From: UBA4729 sp038231175
GTDB taxonomy: Bacteria > Patescibacteriota > Saccharimonadia > Saccharimonadales > UBA4665
NCBI GenBank assembly: GCA_038231175.1
Contig: JBBRLU010000013.1
Span: 1-21,207 of the forward strand
Direction: 5' to 3'
Length of the DNA stretch: 21,207 nt
This document shows, in pieces, positions 7,077 through 15,281 of the stretch. Numbering within the stretch: position 1 is the first letter of the stretch; each line of letters starts with the position of its first letter. Below the pieces are notes generated by a model. The model did not search any database, was not told the DNA's origin, and worked only from the letters and a program-made list of their open reading frames with translations. Made by a program: the position numbers and the translations under genes.

Positions 7077-7210
7077 TAATTATTAGCATCATATCAATCA
7101 CTGAACAAATAGCGAACTAGCAGGGTGTAGGACGGGGGAACCGGATCATAACCGATCAACGATTACGTTATCAGTAGATTACGACCGACGCCCGACCTTG
7201 GTAACCGCAG

Positions 7211-8143
7211 TTACTTATAGTAGGCCCGGCCATCGACCCGGACGTCGATGTACTGCCCTGGCGTGATCTGGGCGCCCCGTAAACGATCGTAGACCGCTAA
7301 CAGCGTACCGACCTGCTGGCGACTGCTGTTACTGGCTAGATTAAACTTAATGAAGTACGGCTGGCCGCTGAGGCGGACGTCTAGCTCATTGCTACCGGCC
7401 GGAAGTGTCATGTTGTCTATCGCCAACTTACGCGCCTGGAGCTGGGCGATGACCGTCAAGATAAAGTTACTATTATCGCTCGTCAGGGCTTGGTGGCGTA
7501 AGCTGATCCTGAGTGAGCTGTCATCGGTGACCAAGGGTAAGTGGAGACTGCTCAGATTGGCTAATTGCGAGCCGGTTAGCAGCGCCGTACCACCGGCGTC
7601 CAAGGCGTAGCTGCCGTTGGTAGTCGCTATGATCAAGACCGGTTCAGCATTGGTAATGGTCAGTGTCACCCGGTGCGTTAACAACGGTAACCCGACGTGA
7701 ATGGTAGCGATTTCCGGGAATTGGGCGGCTAATTGATTAGCTAAATCGGTGGTGCTGACGGTGATCTTATTACGATTGAAGACTGAGCTGGCTAGAATCC
7801 TACTGGCCGCCGCGGCGTAGACTTGCTGGTCCTGGAGTACGGCTGGGCCGGCAGTCGGCGCCCGGACGATGACCCGTGGCTGGGTCGACAGCGTGCTGAC
7901 GTAGCCCAGACAGATCAGGCCGGTAACCAACAATGTAGCGAGGCCGAACCGCTGACGCCAGTAACGACTGGCGGTCCGGGCGTGTTCGGCGGTTTCACTG
8001 CGAGCTAGCTGCCGGCCGGTTTTAAGCAGCTCATCGGAGCGGCGCGAATAATACGAAAAGGCCGAGGGCCGCTTATCTGCCAAACGTGATACCCGCTGGC
8101 GACTCGAACTTCCTACTGCTGGTTTTTTATTTTTACGAAACAT
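7211..8143 (-). CDS. ftsQ: Division protein FtsQ/DivIB
   Basis: A bitopic divisome protein that, with FtsL and a partner, controls the FtsW-FtsI septal synthase. The 310-residue product has a basic cytoplasmic N-terminus (residues 1-65), one membrane helix (about 66-84, FGLATLLVTGLICLGYVS), and an extracellular part with a POTRA-like region (about 118-165, with FPEIATIHVGLPLLTHRVTLTI) and a beta domain. POTRA followed by an FtsQ beta domain just after a single helix is the family layout. It is the last gene of the cluster, 8 bases after murG, with no clear Shine-Dalgarno site. ftsA and ftsZ do not follow, unlike many dcw clusters. Sequence similarity in this family is low, so the call leans on topology and position. 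Confidence 0.82.
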   Translation of the reverse strand: MFRKNKKPAVGSSSRQRVSRLADKRPSAFSYYSRRSDELLKTGRQLARSETAEHARTASRYWRQRFGLATLLVTGLICLGYVSTLSTQPRVIVRAPTAGPAVLQDQQVYAAAASRILASSVFNRNKITVSTTDLANQLAAQFPEIATIHVGLPLLTHRVTLTITNAEPVLIIATTNGSYALDAGGTALLTGSQLANLSSLHLPLVTDDSSLRISLRHQALTSDNSNFILTVIAQLQARKLAIDNMTLPAGSNELDVRLSGQPYFIKFNLASNSSRQQVGTLLAVYDRLRGAQITPGQYIDVRVDGRAYYK

Positions 8144-8151
8144 ACAGCCAG

Positions 8152-9318
8152 CTACTTGTGACCGATCTTTATCAGGATCCGAGCCAGGCGCTCGGCTGCA
8201 TCCTGGTGCGCCAGACTGTGTAGTTTCTGGCCCATCAGCGCCGCCGGCCGGGGCTGCTTAAGCAGTTGGCTGATAGCTCGGGCTAAGAAGTTGGCGTCGG
8301 CTTGCATGGCGGCCTCATCGACCACCACCGCTGCCCCGGCATCGGCCAGTACCTGGGCGTTCTTGAGCTGATGACCGCCCGTCAGAAAGGGGCTCGGTAC
8401 CACGATACAGGCCTTACCTTGAACACTGAACTCAGCCAGGTTAGTCGCCCCTGCCCTCGTTACCACCACATCGGCGGCGCCGCTGTAGCGGTAGAGATCG
8501 GTCAGATAACCCTTGACCTGGACCCGGGCAAAAGCCGCCGGCTGCAAGGCCTCGCGGTAGCTGGCCTGGGCGGCGACTTCATTGGCCCGCCCTACCCCAT
8601 GCACCAGCTGTAAATCGGGAAATTCAGCCAGCAGATGCGGGGCGATTTCAATCATGGCCTTATTAAGCCGCTGGGCACCCAGGCCGCCACCGATCACAAA
8701 TAAGATCTTGGCGGCCGCCGGCAGTTTACTCTCTTGGCGATACTGCCGCTTGAGCGCCGGCGTGACCGCTACGAAATCGCCTACCAGCGGGATACCGACA
8801 CTGACGGTTTTGGCGGCCGGATACGGGTAAACGTCAGCCGGCAAGGCAACGGCGTGCAACCGGGCCCAGCGAGCAATCAGGCGGTTGGCCAGCCCCGGGA
8901 TGGCGTCGGAGTCGTGGGTTACGAACGGGATACCGAGTTTGGCCGCGGCCAGGCCGACGGGCACGCCGACAAAGCCACCTTTGATAAAGATGACGTCCGG
9001 CCGCAGGCGCTTGAGTAAACGATAACTCTGGGCCAGCCCGGCTAAGACATAAAAGCCGTCGCGGACGTTAAAGAACAGCGTCGGCAGGTCCAACCACTGG
9101 CGTAAGCCCTCGCCGTGATAGCGCCGGAATTTGCCAGCCCGAACGCTGTAGACGTAATCGATGTTGCCGTCGGCGGCTGGGATATCAGCCAGACGATCAC
9201 CCTTCTGACCGATGTAGATCAGTTCGCTGGCGGCGTCAAGCCGCTTCAGCTCATGCGCGACCGCTAGGATCGGGGTGATATGCCCCCCGGAGCCGCCGCC
9301 GGTCATGACGATTTTCAT
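8152..9318 (-). CDS. murG: MurG, lipid II synthase (GlcNAc transferase)
   Basis: It adds GlcNAc from UDP-GlcNAc to lipid I at the inner face of the membrane, making lipid II. The glycine-rich motif GGGSGGH is at residues 7-13. The second half has FVIGGGLGAQRLNKAM and the donor-binding region VVTRAGATNLAEFSVQGK with TGGHQLKNA. The usual HEQNxxPG segment reads HDSDAIPGLANR. The start is firm, because the first glycine loop would be lost with a later one. The gene therefore overlaps ftsW by 68 bases; its ribosome site (GGAAGG, 7 bases before the ATG) lies inside ftsW. Confidence 0.95.
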   Translation of the reverse strand: MKIVMTGGGSGGHITPILAVAHELKRLDAASELIYIGQKGDRLADIPAADGNIDYVYSVRAGKFRRYHGEGLRQWLDLPTLFFNVRDGFYVLAGLAQSYRLLKRLRPDVIFIKGGFVGVPVGLAAAKLGIPFVTHDSDAIPGLANRLIARWARLHAVALPADVYPYPAAKTVSVGIPLVGDFVAVTPALKRQYRQESKLPAAAKILFVIGGGLGAQRLNKAMIEIAPHLLAEFPDLQLVHGVGRANEVAAQASYREALQPAAFARVQVKGYLTDLYRYSGAADVVVTRAGATNLAEFSVQGKACIVVPSPFLTGGHQLKNAQVLADAGAAVVVDEAAMQADANFLARAISQLLKQPRPAALMGQKLHSLAHQDAAERLARILIKIGHK

Positions 9319-10564
9319 AGCTTGGCCTTCCCTTTAGATCTGCGTTAGTAGCAATTGATGAACGGTAAACAGTATAGCTTGAAACCTGGAACACCAGCCC
9401 AACGGCCGCCGCCACGAAGACGACGCTGGTGCCGCCATAGCTTATCAGCGGTAAGGTGATGCCCTTGAGCGGCAACAGGCCGATCATGGCGCCGATGTTA
9501 ATGATTGCCTGGACGCTCAACCAGGCCAGGACCCCGCAGACGACTAATCGGCTGAAATCATCCGGCGCCCGCTCGGCGATGGTCTTGATGCGGCTAAAGA
9601 ACGCCGTCAGCAAGCCCAGTAAGATCAAGCAGCCGATAAAGCCGAACTTCTCGGCATAGATGGCGAAGATGGAGTCATTGGCGGCTTCCGGGAGATAGCC
9701 GTAAGCCTGGACGCTACGCCCCAGCCCCAGACCGATCATACCACCGGAACCGACGGCGATCAGCGCTTGGCAGGCTTGATAACCAGCGTCCTGACAGTTT
9801 GATTCAGGGTGTACGAAGGTCGCCAGCCGCTCGCGCCGATACTGGGACGGTAGGATGACCAAGGCCGCACCGATGGCCAGGATCCCGACCACCAGCGCCA
9901 AGCGCTTGAGCGGCAGACCGGCCACGAAACACATGCCACCGACGATGGCGATCAGGACGGCCATCGAACCGAGGTCACTTTGGGCGTGCAATTTCTGGGG
10001 ACCGGCGATGACGATACCGGCTACCAGGACGGCGATCAGCAGCGGCTTGAGGGTCTTATTGAAGTCATCGAGCCAGCCACGGGCGATCCGGTCGGTAAAG
10101 AACCCGGCTAAGGCCAACAAGGCAGCAAACTTAACGATTTCTACAGATTGAAACGACAGACTACCGCCCAGGCGTACCCAGCGGTGCGCCGGATAATCCG
10201 GATTGACCGGTAAGGCGAGGGCTAATAACGTGGCCACACCGGCTACGATCAACAGCGGTCGAGCCAGCTGGCGCCAGACACTCAGCGGAATCTGAGCGGT
10301 GGCCGTAAAGGCGATCAGACTCAGAAAGATGGCCAGCAGCTGCTTGCCGACGTAGTGCGATGTACTGACGTGACTGGCTTGGGCCAAAGCCGGACTGATC
10401 GAGTAGACGACTATCAGGCCGATCGATAGCAGTGTGGCGCATAAGATGATCAGCCAGTAATCGGGCCGGTGCTTGCGGCCGAGGGCTGACACACCAGGCA
10501 CGTCCTGACGGCCGTGACCGCGCAGACCGGCGACCGGGCGACGACGGACGCTGCTTGGTTGCAT
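9251..10564 (-). CDS. ftsW: FtsW, septal peptidoglycan polymerase (SEDS family)
   Basis: A polytopic SEDS glycosyltransferase that polymerises lipid II at the septum with the transpeptidase FtsI. After a basic cytoplasmic tail of about 30 residues there are about ten membrane helices. Family motifs are present: HRWVRLGGSLSFQSVEIVKF, SDLGSMAV, YGYLPEAANDSIFAIYAEKFGFIG (in part), and LPLKGITLPLISYGGTS. The usual QPSE reads QSVE, keeping the glutamate. The last 22 residues are basic and lie wholly within the murG overlap. It starts 2 bases after the mraY stop and ends in TGA, one of only two such stops among the main genes here. Confidence 0.95.
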   Translation of the reverse strand: MQPSSVRRRPVAGLRGHGRQDVPGVSALGRKHRPDYWLIILCATLLSIGLIVVYSISPALAQASHVSTSHYVGKQLLAIFLSLIAFTATAQIPLSVWRQLARPLLIVAGVATLLALALPVNPDYPAHRWVRLGGSLSFQSVEIVKFAALLALAGFFTDRIARGWLDDFNKTLKPLLIAVLVAGIVIAGPQKLHAQSDLGSMAVLIAIVGGMCFVAGLPLKRLALVVGILAIGAALVILPSQYRRERLATFVHPESNCQDAGYQACQALIAVGSGGMIGLGLGRSVQAYGYLPEAANDSIFAIYAEKFGFIGCLILLGLLTAFFSRIKTIAERAPDDFSRLVVCGVLAWLSVQAIINIGAMIGLLPLKGITLPLISYGGTSVVFVAAAVGLVFQVSSYTVYRSSIATNADLKGRPSYENRHDRRRLRGAYHPDPSGRA

Positions 10565-10566
10565 GA

Positions 10567-11604
10567 CTACGTACTCCTGCCCAGCAGGAAGACTAGCAGA
10601 CCGATGACACTACTGACCTGCCCTAAGATCCAGAAGCGCATCGTGACCTTGGTCTCGGGCCAACCGATGGCTTCGAAGTGATGGTGAATCGGCGACGATA
10701 AAAAGACTTTTTTGCCATTCCGCAACTTACGCGATAAGCGGTTGATGATGACCGACCCGGTTTCCATGATGTAGACGGCGCCGATGACCGGCAAGACATA
10801 GATAGTGTCGGTCTGCATGGCGATCACGCCTAGGGCCGTACCGAGGGCAAAAGCGCCGACATCACCCATGAAGAAGCGGGCTGGAAAGATATTGAACCAG
10901 GTATAGCTCAGCAGCGCGCCGACGACCGTCAGGCAGAATGTCGCCAGCGCATACTTGCCTTCGATAGCGCAGATCATGGCGTAGGCCGTGAATGACGACG
11001 TCAACAGGCCGCCGGCCAGGCCATCGAGGCCATCGGTGATGTTGACCGAGTTGGCCGTCGCCACGACGACTAACCAGAATAACGGGATGATCAGAATCCC
11101 GACCTCCAGATGGTGCATACCGGGCAAGCTGATGGTGTGGACGTTTAATTTGTAGTAGAACCAGATGCCGCCGATTATCGCTACCAGGCTGTACAATCCG
11201 AATTTGATACTAGCCTTCATACCGGCGATCTTGCTGGTACCACGGATGTTCATGACGTCGTCGATCAGGCCGATAGACCCGGCTCCCAACATGCCGGCCA
11301 GTGGTAACCAGGTCTGGCCACGGTCCAGATTAGCTAAGATAGTGACGATGACGATGGCCGTGATAAAGATCAGGCCGGCCATATTAGGTACGTTGCGGTG
11401 ATGTTTGGCGGCGTGCAATTTGGCATAGACGGTGGCTGCCCCGCCCGACCAAGCATCGGTCCGGGCTTTCTTCCACCACTCATGCTTATAGGCCAGATCG
11501 GTAAAGATCGGCGTTAGCAACATGCTGAAAGCAAAGCCGGCAAAAGCCAGCAGCAGCATGTGTATCAGTTCCCCGGTCGAAATAGCAAAAGTGAATGTGT
11601 TCAT
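10567..11604 (-). CDS. mraY: MraY, phospho-MurNAc-pentapeptide translocase
   Basis: It transfers phospho-MurNAc-pentapeptide from UDP to undecaprenyl phosphate, making lipid I. Hallmarks are the catalytic Asp pair D115-D116 (IGLIDDVMN), NSVNITDGLDGLAGG, FMGDVGAFALG, and the histidine motif SSPIHHHFEAIGWPE near the C-terminus. There are about ten membrane helices in 345 residues. The usual GTPTMGG loop reads RNVPNMAG and is preceded by a His/Lys-rich stretch (AKLHAAKHH). The leader between ftsI and mraY holds a TATAAT and an A-rich tract but no Shine-Dalgarno site. Confidence 0.96.
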   Translation of the reverse strand: MNTFTFAISTGELIHMLLLAFAGFAFSMLLTPIFTDLAYKHEWWKKARTDAWSGGAATVYAKLHAAKHHRNVPNMAGLIFITAIVIVTILANLDRGQTWLPLAGMLGAGSIGLIDDVMNIRGTSKIAGMKASIKFGLYSLVAIIGGIWFYYKLNVHTISLPGMHHLEVGILIIPLFWLVVVATANSVNITDGLDGLAGGLLTSSFTAYAMICAIEGKYALATFCLTVVGALLSYTWFNIFPARFFMGDVGAFALGTALGVIAMQTDTIYVLPVIGAVYIMETGSVIINRLSRKLRNGKKVFLSSPIHHHFEAIGWPETKVTMRFWILGQVSSVIGLLVFLLGRST

Positions 11605-11644
11605 AGCAAGAAGTTTTTTATTTTTAGTCTTTGATTATTTACTT

Positions 11645-11650
11645 ATTATA
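11645..11650 (-). promoter_or_regulatory. Possible -10 element of an internal mraY promoter
   Basis: A perfect TATAAT on the minus strand lies 40 bases before the mraY ATG, preceded by a hairpin (CGCTG, 6-base loop, CAGCG). The -35 region is poor. It could give mraY-ftsW-murG-ftsQ their own transcript. Confidence 0.35.
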
Positions 11651-11689
11651 CGCGCTAAACCGCTGTTTTACCAGCGTTCGGCCGGCCAT

Positions 11690-13474
11690 TTACCTGGTTT
11701 TAGGTGTCACTAATGACTCGTCGATCAGGGTGTGGGCGATCGAGCCGAAGATCGGTTGGGCCGCGGCCGTACCGGCGTAGCCACCATTAGTCGGCTGGTT
11801 GACGAAGACAGCGATCACGTATTGCACCTTGTCGCCACCGACGAACCCCAGATAGGTGCCGTTAAACTTGTCGTCGTAATAACCACCGCCCGGCTTGGCA
11901 ATCTGGGCAGTACCGGTCTTTCCGCCGACTATGTAGCGTGATTGGTCAAAAGCCGGCACGAAATTATGTTTCTGGACGACGTTCTGCATGAGCGGGATCA
12001 GCGCTTGGCTGACTTTCGGTGACACGACATTACTGGCCAGGACCTTACTTGCAGTTTTGACAGTGCTACCGTCGGCAGCAATCGACTGGTCGACCAGGTG
12101 CGGCTGGTAGTAGGTGCCACCATTGACGGCCGCCGCCATGGCGCCGGCCATCTGGATCGGCGTGGCCGTCATGGCCTGACCAAAGGTCGTGTTGGCGTAG
12201 GTCAGGTTGATACCGGCGCCGTTATCGCTGTTACTCGGTACGTAACCGGTGGCCTCGTAGCCCTGCTCGATACCGGTGGCCTTACCGAATAAGTAGTGAT
12301 TGACCATGTAGTCGTGCCAGGCGGCCCGGGCTTTATCGTTAATGCTACCGCCACCGAGCTGCATCAGTTCCCAGGTGGCGCCGGTGTTAAGTGATAAGTT
12401 CAAGATATCGGCGATACTGCGCGTGCCCGAGCCGCCGTCTTCTTCGATATTAGTAATCCGGAAGCCGTTGACCAGCCAGAAAGACGGGTCATAGTAGGTA
12501 GTGTTCGGCGCAATGACACCCTTGTCGAGGGCGGCTGCGGTAGTCAGAGTCTTCATGATGGAGCCGACTTCGATCGGCTCGGTCACGGCGGCGTTGCTGA
12601 ACAACTTACCGTCTTCGACGGCGGCGTATTTGGCAGGGTCGTAGCTCGGGAAATTAGCCATGGCTTTAACGGCGCCGGTAGCCGGGTCGAGCACGACGGC
12701 ACTGGCCCCACTAGCTTTGGTGCTGGCCACGGCCTTCTGCAAAATCGTCTGCAACTGCTGCTGCATGGCCAGGTCGAGCGTCAACACCAGATCGTTACCA
12801 CTTTTAGCCGGCACTTCGATATTATCGGGACTAGCCGCCAGCGGTATCCCCTGGCCGTCAGTAATCGCCCGTAACTGGCCCGACTCACCCTTGAGCTGCC
12901 GGTTCAAGGCTTGCTCCAGGCCATAGCGGCCGGTACCGGTCTCATCGACAAAACCAAGTAATTGAGCCGCCAGATCACCCTGTGGATAGGTTCGATAGTC
13001 TTGGCCTTGGGTACCGACGCCGCGTAGCTTGGCGGCCAGTAACTGCTTACTCTGGCCGTCACTCAGGTGTTTACCAAGCACCACGTAGCGCGTATGTTTG
13101 GTCTGTAATAAAGCTGCTATTCTGCTGGCACTGCCACCCAGGACAGCACTGACTTTAATAGCTTCGGCTTCCGGATCCTTGACGTACGTCGGATCGGCGT
13201 AGGCGGTATATAGTTTCTGATTAAGCACGATCGGTACCAGCGCGCCGCCGTCACGGGCCTTGATGATGCCGCGGTTAGCCGGTATCTCGTACTGCTTCAA
13301 CTGGTGGCTGAGGGCGGCGTTCTTATAGTGGTTATAGCGGATGATCTGCACGTAAAACAGCCGCACACCGAAGACGGCGACGATTATCAGTAGCGCCGCG
13401 TACCACAACCGGACACGGCGAGCCCCGAGTGCACTGGCAGGATCGCTGTTTTTGTTAGATGTAGCCAAAGCCAT
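11690..13474 (-). CDS. ftsI: FtsI, class B penicillin-binding protein
   Basis: The septal transpeptidase that cross-links peptidoglycan with FtsW. One N-terminal membrane helix (about residues 24-44) precedes a pedestal domain (ANRGIIKARDG near 70) and the transpeptidase domain with S305-I-M-K308 as the SxxK motif, S361-L-N363 as SxN, and K519-T-G521 in VGGKTGTAQIAKPGGGYY. The serine motif context is EVGSIMK rather than the common EPGSxxK. There is no PASTA domain. The 594-residue length is normal. It starts 16 bases after the ftsL stop, and a promoter in the end of ftsL predicts a leaderless message. Confidence 0.95.
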   Translation of the reverse strand: MALATSNKNSDPASALGARRVRLWYAALLIIVAVFGVRLFYVQIIRYNHYKNAALSHQLKQYEIPANRGIIKARDGGALVPIVLNQKLYTAYADPTYVKDPEAEAIKVSAVLGGSASRIAALLQTKHTRYVVLGKHLSDGQSKQLLAAKLRGVGTQGQDYRTYPQGDLAAQLLGFVDETGTGRYGLEQALNRQLKGESGQLRAITDGQGIPLAASPDNIEVPAKSGNDLVLTLDLAMQQQLQTILQKAVASTKASGASAVVLDPATGAVKAMANFPSYDPAKYAAVEDGKLFSNAAVTEPIEVGSIMKTLTTAAALDKGVIAPNTTYYDPSFWLVNGFRITNIEEDGGSGTRSIADILNLSLNTGATWELMQLGGGSINDKARAAWHDYMVNHYLFGKATGIEQGYEATGYVPSNSDNGAGINLTYANTTFGQAMTATPIQMAGAMAAAVNGGTYYQPHLVDQSIAADGSTVKTASKVLASNVVSPKVSQALIPLMQNVVQKHNFVPAFDQSRYIVGGKTGTAQIAKPGGGYYDDKFNGTYLGFVGGDKVQYVIAVFVNQPTNGGYAGTAAAQPIFGSIAHTLIDESLVTPKTR

Positions 13475-13481
13475 TAGCAGT

Positions 13482-13509
13482 ATTATACGCTAATTCTGTA
13501 AGGTGTCAG
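13482..13509 (-). promoter_or_regulatory. ftsI promoter at the end of ftsL
   Basis: On the minus strand, CTGACA (13509-13504) and TATAAT (13487-13482) are 16 bases apart. The -10 ends 7 bases before the ftsI ATG, so the message would start at the start codon. No ribosome binding site is present. Confidence 0.55.
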
Positions 13510-13837
13510 ATGGAGCTACCGAAACCAGATTCTTGGCAATGGCGCTATTTTGGGCCCGTGATAAGGACTGCAGTCGAGCCGAAGCCACTTCCAGGTTGTT
13601 GTGATCACTTTTGAGCTGAGTCTGTTGCTGCTGCAGATTGCTGATCTGGTAGCCATAGGCATTGGTCTTGGTTACCTGTGTCAGGTACACCAGCCCTAGG
13701 ACGCAGGCTAAGACAATCAGAATGATAGTGTTGCTCACCGGCCCCAGGCGAGTGTCGCTAGCCCGGAAATTGACCGAGTTACGGCCCTGCACGGGGTACC
13801 TGGTCCGGTTCATAGCCAAGCTACTGGAATATGTCAT
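13490..13837 (-). CDS. ftsL: FtsL-like division protein
   Basis: The 115-residue product has a cytoplasmic N-terminus of about 35 residues, one membrane helix (about 36-54, NTIILIVLACVLGLVYLTQ) and an extracellular coiled coil (about 60-95, ISNLQQQQTQLKSDHNNLE). This is the topology of FtsL/DivIC proteins, which bridge FtsQ and FtsI. The position between rsmH and ftsI is where ftsL normally lies. The family is poorly conserved, so the name rests on topology and context. M9 is an alternative start. The leader is A-rich and lacks a clear Shine-Dalgarno site. Confidence 0.78.
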   Translation of the reverse strand: MTYSSSLAMNRTRYPVQGRNSVNFRASDTRLGPVSNTIILIVLACVLGLVYLTQVTKTNAYGYQISNLQQQQTQLKSDHNNLEVASARLQSLSRAQNSAIAKNLVSVAPSDTLQN

Positions 13838-13960
13838 AAATGTATCATTCTTGTTTATATTTGTTTTGTGTTTTGGTGACCGGCGCTGGCAGCGCCTTCG
13901 GAACGTGGTGCCGGCCCACTTATTTTTAGAGGACCGGCTCCGAGCTTACAGTCGCTATAG

Positions 13961-13980
13961 AAAGTAGTTTAGACTACTTT
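13961..13980 (-). promoter_or_regulatory. Hairpin over the stop codon of the micro-ORF
   Basis: Arms AAAGTAGT and ACTACTTT are perfectly complementary around a 4-base loop. On the minus strand the micro-ORF stop TAA lies in the loop region, so a translating ribosome would open it. No T run follows. Confidence 0.45.
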
Positions 13981-14028
13981 GACGACGACTTTGTAGGCGC
14001 GGGAGTTGCTTTTGACCTGGATTGGCAT
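13969..14028 (-). CDS. Micro-ORF between rsmH and ftsL, 19 residues
   Basis: An ATG 16 bases after the rsmH stop, preceded by AAAGGG at a suitable distance, begins a 19-residue peptide (MPIQVKSNSRAYKVVVKVV) rich in Val and Lys. Its stop lies within a perfect hairpin. The ribosome site and hairpin suggest a translated leader peptide controlling ftsL downstream, but a chance ORF is possible. About 130 bases then follow before ftsL. Confidence 0.35.
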   Translation of the reverse strand: MPIQVKSNSRAYKVVVKVV

Positions 14029-14044
14029 GCTAATCCCTTTCTGT

Positions 14045-14938
14045 TTATTTATTTTTAACTGCGACTCGTAACTTGGCGCTACGGGCTCGCGGATTGGAAA
14101 CTAATTCTGGTGGTCCGGCTACAACCGGGCGTTTGGTAAGAAGTTGTAGCTCGGCGTCATAACGATCGCCACTGGCGTTGGCCATGAACTGTTTGACCAG
14201 GCGATCTTCGAGGCTATGGAAGCTGATGACCGCTAGCCTGCCCCCGGGGGCCAGTAAATTAAGCCAGAGCGGTAAACTACGCTCCAGTAATCCCAGTTCG
14301 TCATTGACGGCTATGCGCAATGCCTGGAAAGTTCGGGTGGCCGGGTGGACACGGCTGTGGCCGGGCCAAGCTCGTTTGACAACTTCGGCCAACTCGGCGG
14401 TAGTACTGATCGGTCGGGCGGCGACGATCAGATCGGCGATGCGTTTACTTTTGGGCTCTTCGCTATAACGCTTCAGGATCGAGGCGATCTGCTCCGGTTC
14501 CCAGTGATTAACTATGTCACTGGCTGTCAGGGCCTGCCGTTGATCCATGCGCATATCGAGCGGGCCGCTTTCGCTGAACATGAAGCCGCGATCGGCGTCG
14601 TTCAGGTGTGGTGATGATACGCCAAGGTCGGCCAAAATAATGTCATACGTCTCGCCTGCGGCACTTAGATCTAGGCTAGCCGTCAGGAAGTCAGTGTGAA
14701 TGAGCCGTTCACCAGCGTCAAACTGCCCTTGCAATACTGCGTGGGCATGATCGTCGCGGTCAACTAGGGTGGTCCGTCGTGGGGCGTCGGTCCGTTTTAA
14801 AATCGCGGCGGCATGGCCACCATAGCCCGCGGTCAAATCCAGGAGACGATCGCCTGGGGCCGGGTCTAGGTACTGCAATACTTCGGATAGTAAGACGGGA
14901 ACGTGTAACGGAGCGTTTTGGTTTTTGTTTTGGTGCAT
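14045..14938 (-). CDS. rsmH: 16S rRNA m4C1402 methyltransferase RsmH (MraW)
   Basis: It N4-methylates C1402 of 16S rRNA using S-adenosylmethionine. Motifs in order: HVPVLLSEVLQYL, DLTAGYGGHAAAIL (cofactor loop), ILADLGVSSPHL, DRGFMFSESGPLDMRMD, HPATRTFQALRIAVNDEL, ISFHSLEDRLVKQFM and NPRARSAKLR. At 297 residues it is full length. It is the second gene of the dcw cluster, separated from mraZ by 343 bases with their own promoters. The first codons and the leader are rich in CAAAA repeats and lack a Shine-Dalgarno site. Confidence 0.97.
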   Translation of the reverse strand: MHQNKNQNAPLHVPVLLSEVLQYLDPAPGDRLLDLTAGYGGHAAAILKRTDAPRRTTLVDRDDHAHAVLQGQFDAGERLIHTDFLTASLDLSAAGETYDIILADLGVSSPHLNDADRGFMFSESGPLDMRMDQRQALTASDIVNHWEPEQIASILKRYSEEPKSKRIADLIVAARPISTTAELAEVVKRAWPGHSRVHPATRTFQALRIAVNDELGLLERSLPLWLNLLAPGGRLAVISFHSLEDRLVKQFMANASGDRYDAELQLLTKRPVVAGPPELVSNPRARSAKLRVAVKNK

Positions 14939-15281
14939 CTATTCTTTTGATCTTTTTTGTTTTTGAATACGAGATCACCTATTCAGCAGTCAACTGTTTG
15001 TTTTTTTGTAGTTTTTGTTTTTGTGTAAGATTCTCAAACATGTATGTCAAGAAGGTAAAATGCGATTTTAAAAATCGGCGAACTTCTTACTGAATGAGAA
15101 TCCAAAAGTTTTTTGAGAGACTTATGTGTGAGGTGGAGTTTTGGGAGGTGTTTTAAAAGGTACGAGGGTTTTTATCCTGGTTACCCCAAGGTGCCAGTGT
15201 TGACTGCCGAATAGCTAAACTCGAAAGTTTTGATATTCGGATTGTGTTTCCAAATTGTTAAGGAGCGCTAACTTAGGCGGG
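14939..15281 (-). other. Gene-free leader between mraZ and rsmH
   Basis: No gene is seen. On the minus strand it holds a possible promoter TTGACT (14993-14988), 18 bases, TATTCA (14969-14964), and a weaker one with a perfect TTGACA (15050-15045) and TACACA 17 bases on. The message would then be A-rich with CAAAA repeats up to rsmH. A nested inverted repeat occupies 15029-15102. It is longer than the usual mraZ-rsmH spacing, which is often near zero. Confidence 0.5.
15029..15102. repeat. Nested inverted repeat, 74 bases
   Basis: Three pairs of arms are nested: GATTCTCA/TGAGAATC (15029-15036, 15095-15102), AAGAAGGT/AACTTCTT (15049-15056, 15081-15088, one mismatch) and CGATTTT/AAAATCG (15063-15069, 15071-15077). 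The perfect TTGACA of a minus-strand promoter lies within it, so it may be an operator or an RNA structure. Confidence 0.55.

Larger units (their letters stand above)
6472..7210. other. 740-base non-coding gap between convergent gene blocks
   Basis: I find no credible gene on either strand; the best frame is a 33-codon ORF at about 6681. The gap lies where plus-strand genes from the left and minus-strand genes from the right meet. It contains short direct repeats, a 9-base inverted repeat, one perfect DnaA box with weaker relatives, and an AT-rich stretch from about 6990 to 7090. No strong terminator is visible for either block; the hairpin GTAAC/GTTAC at the ftsQ stop has no T run. Confidence 0.6.

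Noticed and set aside
13890..13910. GGCGCT/AGCGCC hairpin upstream of ftsL as a terminator
   Set aside because: No T run follows on either strand.
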